Below, one piece after another: positions 36,654 through 45,869 of a stretch of DNA of 64,000 bases. Source of the stretch: Isoetes taiwanensis (Eukaryota; Streptophyta; Lycopodiopsida; Isoetales; Isoetaceae); contig JAJEKV010000374.1 in NCBI GenBank assembly GCA_021234155.1, positions 188,001-252,000 of the forward strand. Direction: 5' to 3'. The first letter of the stretch is position 1; every line of letters begins with the position of its first letter. A program made the position numbers and the translations under genes. The notes under the pieces were generated by a model. It was given only the letters and a program-made list of their open reading frames with translations, was not told the origin of the DNA and ran no database searches.

Positions 36654-36740
36654 CCGAGCAAGGTTTTCCCGAGTTTGTGTTTAGGTTTAAGGTGTTAGCT
36701 GTGGTATTTTGCTTGATGGCTCCAACAATTACATCTCTAA

Positions 36741-36890
36741 TTCTTAGTGCAAATCGTCTAAGTGCAATAAGTTATCTTGTTTTTCAAAGAACCATTGGAT
36801 TCTTAGTGCAAATCGTCTAAGTGCAATAAGTTATCTTGTTTTTCAAAGAACCTTTGGATTTTTAGTGCAAATCGTTAGAAAGAACCATTG
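36741..36890 (+). repeat. 59-bp tandem repeat, 2.5 copies
   Basis: TTCTTAGTGCAAATCGTCTA recurs at 36741 and 36800, with a shorter third copy at 36859. Confidence 0.85.
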
Positions 36891-36974
36891 GATAAGATAA
36901 ATTAGATACAATTAAAACCATTGGATGACGTGGATAACTATTGGATCGTCTATAGCGAACCCTAGTACCAACTA

Positions 36975-37490
36975 GATATAGGCATGGTTTAATGGTGTTC
37001 CACTAATGATATCCAAAATGGGGGATAATGTTAGGATATTTATGTAGTCTTGCCATTTTATAATGCTTGGGGATTTGTTGCAATGGTCCTATTCCCCCAT
37101 AAACAATTACATCTCAAATTTTAATGGTCTAAATTATACCAAGATGTAGGAACGGTTTAATGGTGTTCCACTAACGATATCCAAAATGGGGAATAATGTT
37201 AGGATATTGCATGGTCTTGCCATTTTAATGGTTGGGGATTTGTTGCAATGGTCCTTTCCTCCATAAAGAAATACATCTCACAATTCTTAATGGTTTGTTA
37301 TGCAAAATGTGTAGGCTGGTTTAATGGTCTTTCTCTAACAATATCCAAAATGTTAGGATATTGTTAGGATTTTATGCAATCCTCCTATGACATTAATGCT
37401 TAGGGATTTGTTAAAAATGTCCCCCAAGATCCCCTCAAGGAATACAAATCAAATTCTTGATGGTTTTGTTATGCAAAAATAGGCGTTAAG
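36975..37490 (+). repeat. Tandem repeat, three copies of about 165 bp
   Basis: Copies begin near 36985, 37154 and 37320 with GGTTTAATGGTGTTCCACTA. Each contains ATATCCAAAATG and GGGGATTTGTTGCAATGGTC. Non-coding; lies in the right arm of the CACTA-like element. Confidence 0.8.
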
Positions 37491-37499
37491 TAATTGAAG

Positions 37500-38060
37500 T
37501 AGTTGAAGTAACTTGTCTTACATGGAATACTAGTATAAGGACATGTGATCGCACGCGCATCACATGTAGCAAATCAAGTACTCTGGCCCTACCACTATAA
37601 AGACCCGTGATATGGAAGGATAGGACATGTAGAGAATCAAGTATTCTTTTCCTACTTCTTTAAAGACATGTGACAATAGAAGTATTACACATGTCGTAAT
37701 TCATGTATTCTTTCCTACAATGCCTTAGCAAATAAAGTACTCGGCCCTACTACTATAAAGACATGTGACATGGAAGCATACGACATGTAGAGAATCAAGT
37801 ATTCTTTTCCTACTTTCTATAAAGACATGTGACAATAGAAGTATTACACATGTCGTAATTCATGTATTCTTTCCTACAATGCTTTAGTAAATAAAGTACT
37901 CTGTCCTACTACTATAAAGACATGTGAATAGAAGCATAGGACATGTAGAGAATCAAATATTCTTTCCTACGTCTATAAAGACATGTGACAATAGAATTAT
38001 TAGACATGTAGAAATTCAAGTATTCTTTCCTACAGTGGATTGTATTATAAAATGACATGT
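37500..38060 (+). repeat. Subterminal repeats, right arm of the CACTA-like element
   Basis: Several copies of a unit containing TATAAAGACATGTGACA, ATAGAAG, ACATGTCG and CAAGTATTCTTTCCTAC. The clustered ACATGT motifs next to the element end resemble transposase-binding subterminal repeats of CACTA elements. Confidence 0.75.
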
Positions 38061-38236
38061 CACAATCGAGGAAACTACAAAACAACAGTGGATGTTTTAG
38101 TCCACTGAAAAAAGAACACCATTATCGAACAAAACCATACCTCCACAAATCCATATGTAGGATTCTTTGAAAACAGGACATGTAGACCTACCAAAACTGA
38201 TGTTTTCCACAGTGGACCAAAAACCGGGGTGAGTGT

Positions 38237-39567
38237 GTGAGTGGCACACATGTCTATATGGCTTCAATTATACTGGCACCACAAGCAAAGATGCAGCTCA
38301 TCATCAGAATTGTTCGGAATTTCATCTGGGGTGGCACAGAAGAAGGGGCTGATGTCAAGGTCAGTTGGGTGAAGTGCATCTTACCAAAGCACTGTGGGGG
38401 ACTTGGGATGATCGACTTTCTCCTACAGAGCAAAGTATTAATTTCCAAGTTCATCTGGAGGATCTTGAATAATGTTGATGTGTCTCATGGCTCACGACTT
38501 CTGTCCCAATCATTGCAGCTTTGTTTCTCCTTTGGCTCTCCTTCTATCAAGGCACTGCTTCCCTGGGCTCTTTTCTATCCGTTGTCAGCTTATCCTAATG
38601 CGTCTCCTTTCCTCAGAGGGTTGCTTGATGCTTGGAATATTGTGCGTACACTTCTCCATATCCACCCTATGGCAAGAAGTTTTACTGGAGCTAGTTGTTG
38701 GTGGGTCCCTTTGGGCGGTAACCAAACAGATGCGCCTTTGGTAGCATCAGTTCATCCCCTGACACAACGGCGCTGGAAACTAGCAGGTGTGCTTACAATT
38801 TCTGCATGATACAGTGAAACACGATTGCTGACATGGAAAGAATTCCGGACAAAGTTCCTTCTTTTAAGATGGGATCGCACAATTTGGCAGACAGTCATTG
38901 CCATTCTTCCTCCTATACCACAAGTAGTTGCTTCCCATCTCTGGGTGGTTCATGAAAATGTTAAGGCTGAGCATTTGGTGAATTCTATGTATAAAATCCT
39001 TCTTGCGGCAGAGGTGTTGCCCCCCTCACAAAAATGGCCTTTGGTGGTACCAGTGAATCAACAGAAAGTAGTTTGGAACTGGGTTTGGGACAAGTTATTT
39101 CATCCAAAGTTGTCAGTTTTGTGGTGATCATCCATAGATGTGTGCGTGTCAATGTTTTGGTCCACAAATTTCGTCCTCAGGTGCCTAGCACATGCCCTTT
39201 ATGCTCTCAGAGGGATGAGACAATCGAGCATTGTTTCTTCTTATGCCAACATGCTAGACCGGCTTGGTTGTGGCTTCAGAGTCTTTTTTATTGCAGTTTG
39301 AATAGTCAACAAGTCTTATTGGCAGTGTATCCAAGTTCTTGGGACAATATGGCAAAGAGGGCATTTCACATAGCTTCAGCATGGATCATTTGGTCAACGT
39401 GGAAAAGAAGAAACCTCTTTATTTTCAAGGGCCATAGAGCCCCTGATGCTCAAGTGCTTATTGAAGCTAAGCAACGCATCATCAAAGCATATATATCTTC
39501 CTCCGTAAAGGATGAAGTGAAGAATCGTATTTGGGTACACTATCTCCAGATTAACACTTATATGTAA
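38237..39567 (+). pseudogene. LINE ORF2, C-terminal part with zinc-binding motif
   Basis: Continues the LINE ORF2 after the insertion. HVYMASIILAP completes the motif begun by LSMAGRITVAK at 15207. FIWGG, then GGLGMIDF, are typical of the region after RT in plant L1 ORF2. The C-terminal zinc-binding motif, CPLCSQRDETIEHCFFLC, lies at about 39192-39245. One or two frameshifts (near 38810 and 39040-39120) break the frame. The stop at 39567 lies about 125 bp before the poly(A) tail. Confidence 0.85.
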
Positions 39568-39693
39568 CTCATTTACATGTTGTGTGCTGTAAGGTGGCAG
39601 GTGGTTTTGCTCTATGGACAATTCCTCCACTGGGTTTTCAGTCCCCCATCTCTGTTGCTCGTTTCTGATGATTAATAAAGTTTCACGTCCTTC

Positions 39694-39708
39694 AAAAAAA
39701 AAAAAAAA
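39694..39708 (+). other. LINE poly(A) tail
   Basis: A run of 15 A follows AATAAAG and a short 3'UTR, directly before the right target-site duplication. Confidence 0.9.
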
Positions 39709-39724
39709 TCCTTATACAAGTCAA
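39709..39724 (+). repeat. LINE target-site duplication, right copy
   Basis: TCCTTATACAAGTCAA is identical to 10884-10899. Confidence 0.9.
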
Positions 39725-40379
39725 TGTATCACAAATATGCACATAAGGTTATAAGGTACATGTTGATTACATATTACCAACAGAATGTCACGATTGAGGT
39801 GGTTAGAGTAGCAAATCATAAAACAGCAAATTTCTACAGTCTTGGTCAGCATACCGAAGCTTACCATTGATTTTATAAGGGAAATTAAACTCATGAATCC
39901 AATAGCAATAGCAATGAATCCAATGTACCTCTTCCTCTAGTCTCATCCTGCTCTCTCTTGCCTTTAGCAAATAGCTTCATTCTATCCATCTGTTTAAGTT
40001 CTGCAGCCTTCTGTCTTCTCCTTTTCCAACAAATGCTATTGCATATGAACTAACTGCTTATCTACAATGTTTGAGGCAGCCTCAAGCTGTTCCAACTCCG
40101 CCTTAGAACATCATCTTCATCTTTGCCTATGATTAGTGCACTTTAAACCTAGATATTTCAAAACAAAAGGGTCAGATGCAATATGCTGCCAGACCCTGAA
40201 AAGATTTAGAGGAAATATATGAAAGGAAAGAACGAACTGGCGATGTCTGCTAGAACTATAACCCTGAAAGTTTTTACAAGAAATATATAAAAAGAAAGAA
40301 CAAACTTGCTAACAGAATAGTAACTGCAGAAGTGGCCCCAACTGCAGCTGCCATGGCAACTTGACAATCTAAGAAAGAC
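39725..40379. other. Host-like sequence downstream of the LINE; no gene recognised
   Basis: May include decayed 3' exons of the Cpn20 relic that lies upstream on the minus strand. AAAAGAAAGAACAAACTTG-type stretches and short frames only. Confidence 0.35.
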
Positions 40380-41060
40380 TAAAGCTCTGTCATTTAAAGG
40401 CTGAAGATCCTTGATATCATCCGTGGCAAGGAGCCCAACAATGTCATCTTCCTTAAGTAGAAGATAGTCGCCGCCATTGAACCGAACTCGGTGTCGTGAT
40501 ATTTTGAGTAGACAATCAAATCCCCAACCTACGACAACAAATGTAAGTCGCTAGAACCATTTTTAACAACGAAAAAATCTTTTGCAAGGCGGTGTTTTAA
40601 ATTATCAATGACCATGTAAAAGAACAATCACCTTTAAAAGCTCAAGCTTTTGTCACCAATCGCTTTTTCCATCACCAACGGCAACTACTTCCCCTCCTTG
40701 AGGCTTGCTTTGAGTTGTGGTTGGTAACAAGATTCCTCCGTAAGTCTTTTCCTCGACTATTTGTCTTTTCACTAAAACCCTATCACCAAGGGGTTTTAAA
40801 CCGCAAGGGAACATCAAGTGCACATCAACGACCATAAATCTCCAACTACATCCTAAGCTACAAGCATGCATCCTAAGCTACAAGCAAGCATAATTAAGTA
40901 AAGCCGCTTATCCATGAAGTTTAGCAAATCATTAAATCGAAAAGAAAAGTTCCACTTACATTACAACAACACCGACAAATGCAAAATGCCATCTTGGTTG
41001 AACATACCTTTGAGGTGCAAAGAACACTTGTAGCTGCTCTCACTATGAGACGCCATAGCC
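40380..41060 (-). pseudogene. Plastid co-chaperonin Cpn20 (double GroES) relic
   Basis: Three exon-like pieces on the minus strand are in family order. The first (about 41060-41008) ends VRAATSV...TSK at a GTATGTT donor, like the end of a plastid transit peptide. The second (40802-40632) has [32 protein letters not shown] and GDGK. The third (40528 to about 40380) has VYSKYHDTEF, LLLKEDDIVG and TDDIKDLQPLNDRAL, the start of the second GroES unit. Cpn20 caps the plastid Cpn60 folding chamber. Signs of decay: the acceptor before exon 2 lacks AG, and single-base shifts occur after GDGK and after DTEF. The rest of the second GroES domain is not found. Confidence 0.75.
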
Positions 41061-42230
41061 GAGCTTCAACACAGCAATAAAGAAAAGGAATCTCGCCAAA
41101 CACGCCATATCCGGAAGCTTTACACGCACCGGAATAGACGATAGATGAAACCGATGAATAGCTACAAGTTCCGCCATGAGCTTTTTCGGGTGGGAAGGAT
41201 CCGAAGGCTCAAAATCGTACGGGAGGGCTTCCGTGAGTCTGCCACATAGGCCGGATATTTGGCCAAGCTGGACGGCAGGGAAACACTCTCCTGGGGAACT
41301 TCCCCAACGCAGGTATTAAGTTGTTATCGAGGCCTTTGCAAAAGTAAGCACCAAAGAGGGTGAATATTTGCAACCTGGCGTGGCGGAACCATTGGTGAGC
41401 TTTGCACTCTTGTAGCCCTTGCTCTTCCTCAGCCATAGGTTCTTCATTGTATATTCTAGGGAAAGATCCTTATGCACAAATATCATCAGAAGTGGTGTTC
41501 CATTGAGCTAAATGAAAAAATGAGTGCAATGACCCATAGGGGAACAAATTGACGAACCCCAAAATGAGTGAAGAGGGGAACAAAATGATATATATATACC
41601 CAAAATGAGTAAAACAACAAATACAACCCAGGGTTAGACCACCCGATATATAAGATAATTGTGTACAATGAGTTCAGGCCCCCACATAGAACATTCAGAA
41701 AGTCGCTATACTATAATGCTCCTGAACTACAACAACTGCAATAGTCAGGTCGCGCCATCCATCCAAGCAGTGACTCAAATCCGTCCCGCTAAGATACCGC
41801 TCCAAGTATCCCTCTTGGCCGCTCGTATAAAAATCAACCTTATGCATATCAGAGAGCTCCAAATTGCATGACCAAACAATATGTGATTGTCAACTGTGTT
41901 AGGAGCCATCTACAAACCAAGAGTCAGCAAGCTACAAAGTTGGACTAGAAATACAAGAGCACAATATCAAAATGGAAAAGACGATCCATGAGGACGTGGT
42001 ATCATCTCCTCCATTGGCTTGATCAAATATGGGGCGTCCAAATTAGGGTTGGGTCCAACACTTACACTAAAAATTTATAACATAAGATATGTTGACCAAA
42101 GCCATTTGGTGAAATAATAAAACAGGGGCATCTCGTGAAATTCAGCAAAACATAAAGGCATTTTGTAATTTTTCCCTTAAATAAAATTTTAACGTATGGT
42201 GACAGAGATCATTAGTCGTTTTTCTTTCCC
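41061..42230. other. No gene recognised
   Basis: Sequence between the Cpn20 relic and the ARM-like gene. It contains a small set of CAAAATGAGT(A/G)AA repeats near 41520-41610. Could include the 3'UTR of the downstream minus-strand gene up to 42230. Confidence 0.35.
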
Positions 42231-44296
42231 TTATTCATACTTGAAGCTTGCCCTTTTTCTTTCCAAGGCTAGGCGAAAACTTTCTCCTTGACTTATCAGC
42301 TCCAAAATGGTCTTTGTATGACGGACTTCCCAAAACAGAATGGTCTCTCGTTCATTCTTTATTTCGAGCTCAACGCAGAAGTTCTCTGAGTCTGAGGTGC
42401 TGCTTTTCATATGCAAGATTTTATCTTTCAGTTCCGCTTGTTTGAATATTAGAGTGTGTAAGTCATTCTCCTTCTTCTCCATAAGTGCCACTATCAAGGC
42501 CACAGCATGCCGCCGCAGACACGGCATTTTCTTTTGGATCGATAGATATGGTAAAAGTGTAGTCATTAGATTATCTTTCTTGATCATATCTACAAGCTTG
42601 CGTGAGCTTATAAGAGGAACTAAGCCGATCATGAGGCGCAGTGCAGACTCTTGTTTGTTAAGTTCAGCACTTTGTTGCAGCATGCATACACTTTTCTCAA
42701 ATGCCTCCAAGAGAAAGTATTCCTCCCAACTAGCATACTGTAACAAATTTAGTAGTATTTTTGCAAAGCCTGTGTTAAGCTGCTGGACACTCTTGCTAAT
42801 GTCATTACCCATTGGCATGAAACCTATCAACTTTCTCCTGCCATCTTCTTGCCCTCCATCATATGTTATAGCATAAAGGGCGTCTGCTGCAGCAACATAC
42901 AGCGAGTCGGCGCCATCAGGAATTTCACTTCTTAGAAGTTGAAATAGCTTCTGTATCCCTTTGCTGTTGTTTCTTATTCCTTCTCTTCCCTGGTTATCTG
43001 TAGCTAAACCTGTGAGGATATGCAAGCATATTTTCTTAATCAAATTCTTGGCTTCTTCTCCCTGAACTATGTCCCAAACCTTTCTCACCGTATGCCTTGA
43101 AAATTGATTTTTATGCTCAGTTTGAGCCAACCTTCTGAGCATCATCAATGCCATTTTTCTCCTCTCCTTTCCACCATCATCTTCAGAAACATCTAGATCT
43201 AGGTACCCAGATAAGGTGTTGACCAAGTCATACAAACGACCTACGTCACCAAGAATGGCAGGATTTTCGGCAAACATATTTAAAATCATTAACCCTTGAT
43301 TCTTCAATTCATTTGCCAGCATCCGATTTTCTTGCTGGATCTCCAAATTTTCTTGGTCGATCAAGGAAAAAATGGCTTCAAATAACCCAGGAACAGAGGC
43401 CAGGTTTTTGCAAAACCTTGGATATTTCATCAGGACTTCCGAAAAGACTTTTGAAGCTGCAATTCTTGCCTGATATACTTGATCTTCATTAAGAACAGGT
43501 TCCATGCATGTAATATCCCAACAAACAATTGCAGACAACGCTGTGTGAAACTGTGCAGACCCTTCCAGAAGCGCAAGGGCATAAGAATTTGGAAATTTGG
43601 ACAGAAGCAAAATGCTGCTACACTGCTCCATTTTCAAACCTGATATTATTTTTGTGATCATAAAGTGTAGAAGACTGAGCTTTTCGGACTGTAATCCTGA
43701 CTGAGGACTCTCTGCATCATAGAGGTAGAGCACATACTGATATAAAAGAACTTGATAATCTAAAAGATCAAGGTTACTAAAACGGCGACCAAACTTTTTT
43801 AGTCTGAACAACACAATACATCTGCAATAGCCGAATGCGAATCCACAACAGACGACAATCAAATAAGCCAACGTTATGATGTAGTATACAACATCCCCCT
43901 GCCAATTACCAGAAATCCGTATTCGCACAATACCTTGAATAGAAATGACAGTTAACACTACCATGGCTAATAAATTGAGAGCTACACTGCCGTTACGAAA
44001 ATAACTACCACCCTTAATCAGGTGTTGCATTAGGAATTGAAATGGGGAATGTTTTGTCTTCAAGAAGAATGCTCCAGCCAGAACTACCAATAACGCCACC
44101 TCCTGTGGGCCGAGATCACTATAATAGTTGACCAAATAATACATGATTCCGAAGCTGTCAATCTTAAACTTATAGATAGAATCAAAAAGAGCTCCTCCCT
44201 TGGCGACCTTCTTCAGCAGCTGATCAAGCTCGTCTAGTGGAGCGTTCTTGACTGCAGGATTTTCAATGTCACTTTGACTTACTAGTAAATTGGTTC
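42231..44296 (-). CDS. ARM-repeat-like membrane protein (plant, function unknown)
   Basis: The longest intact frame in the window, about 690 codons. Near the N-terminus there are two or three membrane-spanning stretches (VALLVVLAGAFFL, then VALNLLAMVVLTVISI, then YYIITLAYLIVVCCGFAFGY). A long Leu-rich helical region with armadillo-like character follows (for example GIQKLFQLLRSEIP, ALRLMIGLVPLIS) and a basic C-terminus. This plan is known in plants for uncharacterised ARM-type membrane proteins, some named after rice BLE2, but I cannot prove membership. No ATG opens the frame: a CAG at about 44297-44299 looks like an acceptor, so this is probably an internal or last exon whose 5' exon lies to the right. 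The G-type lectin relic starts about 150 bp further on in the opposite direction. Confidence 0.6.
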
Positions 44297-44445
44297 TGCG
44301 TTTAAGCAATCAAGCGAATTTATTCGTTAGATAATAACATAGACAACATGAAAATTGCACAAGAAAAGAAAGACGTTGTTAGAATACATACGAGATATGC
44401 TCTTCATCATGGATCCGAAGCTGGGCCTTTTCCATCCGGCTAAAT

Positions 44446-45200
44446 CAAGCGGCTATGGAACTCAGGCAGTGCAGAGCTCCAGAATTCTGGCAACTGGGTT
44501 CTGTATGATAACTCAACACTAGGGGCTGTAGTTAATATGGCAGACTTTTGATCACCCTACTGATGTCTTATTGCCGGGCCAAAATTTTACAGAATTCTTG
44601 ATGCTGTGTAGCAGAGCAGATTCTTCTACAGGCTATACTGGGTCTTTTTCTGCATCTGTTGAACAAAACAGGTTTGTTCTCTACCTTAACATTTCCAATT
44701 ATCCTCAATATACCTTTGACTCCAGTGTGTGGAAATCAGCCAAGTTTTTTGATAATAAATGCAATCTTCCTACTAGCCGTGATACATATGGATTTTGTAG
44801 GGAAGAAAAATGCCAGTGCCTTTCTACCAAGAATGTGACTGTAGAGGACAATAGTCTCAGAGCTTCAAGTTCAGAAAAGTGTAATGATATTGAAGTGGAG
44901 AAAGCTCCTTGCAACCAGAATTTGGAAAGAAATAATCACTTTGTCCAGCTTGAGGATTACACATACTTTTCCACAGACTACATTGATGGCATTAAAGGAA
45001 TCTCAGAACGGAGCTGCAAAGAGTCTTGCCTGTCAAATTGTTCTTGCAGTGCTTTTGTGTATGGAAATAACGAATGCTTCTAATTGACCAAGTCCTTGGA
45101 AGCTTTAGGTCCTCTGCAAAAATGCAGAGCTATCTTAAATTTCGTAACGAGGACATTGTCTCAGGCCAATTGGAACTGCATAGCAATGAAAGTTATGTAA
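44446..45200 (+). pseudogene. G-type (S-domain) lectin receptor-like protein relic
   Basis: The bulb-lectin signature is present in two frames: LQNSGNWVLYDNS (about 44475), then, after a one- or two-base shift, WQTFDHPTDVLLPGQ (about 44537). The frame 44571-45083 continues through the lectin C-terminus and a Cys-rich region to a PAN/apple-like segment, CKESCLSNCSCSAFVYGN, and stops at 45083. Another shift would extend it (LIDQVLGSFRSS) to about 45200. In complete genes a membrane span and Ser/Thr kinase follow; here the sequence ends about 20 bp before the left end of element B. The family acts in cell-surface recognition. Non-functional. Confidence 0.75.
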
Positions 45201-45220
45201 GGAACACGATTGCAAATTAA

Positions 45221-45260
45221 ACGGGAGTGTTGCATCACTCCCGTTTCAAAGATTCCCTTT
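45221..45260 (+). repeat. Element B left terminal hairpin and inverted repeat
   Basis: A nine-bp perfect stem with a 6-base loop, then TTTC and AAAGATTCCCTTT, which is inverted at 53550. Element A has the same layout: hairpin then AAGATTCC. Confidence 0.65.
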
Positions 45261-45869
45261 AAAAAAACACCAAGTTTCTAAAATAAGCCTTTTTTGATAG
45301 TTGTTAAGAATTTCTAGAGGTTTGCATTTTTTTTCATGCCATTTTGGCCCATTATTAGATCTAAAAAACTTTGTACTTATGAAACGTAAATCATAAAAAA
45401 AATAGCTTAAATTTAGGCATAGACTTGAAGAGACGAAAAGCATTACAAAAACAAGCACCGTAATAGAAAGGAAAAAAAAGTACTATGTTTTTAATAAATT
45501 GTTGTACATCAATATTGAAGATTCATTGTAATAAATAATGATAATTTTAATATGCGAGTCAAAGATCTACATCATAGTCCTCCTCATTCTTTTTGCCTCT
45601 CCGCCATCTCGCCATTCTCTCGTTTCTATTCCGCCCTTTGTCGAGACTTGAGTTTTGTATCCTCCTTGTCCTTCGGAATGGTAGCTAAAGCTACTTTTTA
45701 AGCTCAAGAAAGGTTGCCTCATCGCCTAGTGAGCCGAGAATGGAGGTCAGATCTCCGAGGACGTTAGTTTAGCATAATCAGATGAAGACTTGGCCCCTAG
45801 CTCTTGATGTTCATCCGTAAAGTAGGTAAGGCGCCGTACCTCATCTTCACAAAATTAACAAAGATCCTT

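Larger units (their letters stand above)
24161..36656. mobile_element. Element A: two-gene transposon (DUF7869-type gene plus ParB/methylase-type gene)
   Basis: Terminal inverted repeats AACAAGGTGACGGATCAA lie at 24162-24179 and, as reverse complement, at 36636-36653 (18 of 18). The similarity continues through CTAATGAC. A hairpin and an AAGATTCC(C) motif follow on the inner side, and a 14-bp imperfect direct repeat flanks the outside. Inside are two divergent broken genes: a DUF7869-type gene on the minus strand (25.0-28.1 kb) and a ParB-like/methyltransferase-like gene on the plus strand (28.6-36.0 kb). Palindromes based on CTATGCGCGCATAG are scattered from 24711 to 36316. A Helitron (30551-33954) interrupts it; without this, element A is about 9.1 kb, near the 8.4 kb of element B. 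Confidence 0.7.
15209..38236. mobile_element. CACTA-like DNA transposon (about 23 kb, nested contents) inside the LINE
   Basis: The insertion separates the two LINE halves. The left end starts CACAACACCAAAATGG and the right end, read inwards on the minus strand, starts CACTCACCCCGG. Both then carry GTCCAC(G/TG)TGG within about 30 bp. Variants of CCACTGTGG/CCACAGTGG recur near both ends (15292, 38031, 38085-38105, 38208), as do ACATGT/ACACGTG motifs, like CACTA subterminal repeats. The exact 3-bp target duplication could not be fixed; the boundaries may be off by a few bases. No TNP2-type transposase was recognised, so the element is non-autonomous or the gene is decayed. Inside lie tandem repeats, a MITE and element A. 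Confidence 0.55.
10911..39708 (+). mobile_element. L1-type non-LTR retrotransposon (LINE), split by a 23-kb insertion
   Basis: The 5' part (10911-15208) carries ORF1-like sequence, endonuclease and most of the reverse transcriptase. The 3' part (38237-39708) carries the end of ORF2 with its zinc-knuckle region and a poly(A) tail. The 16-bp target-site duplication flanks the outside of both halves, and the reading frame breaks in the middle of a conserved motif (MAGRITVAK) that is continued at 38237. Without the insertion the LINE would be about 5.8 kb, a normal full length for plant L1. Frameshifts are common throughout, so it is not active. Confidence 0.9.

Noticed and set aside
42340-42876. 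Plus-strand frame of 178 codons
   Set aside because: Antisense shadow of the ARM-like membrane protein gene.
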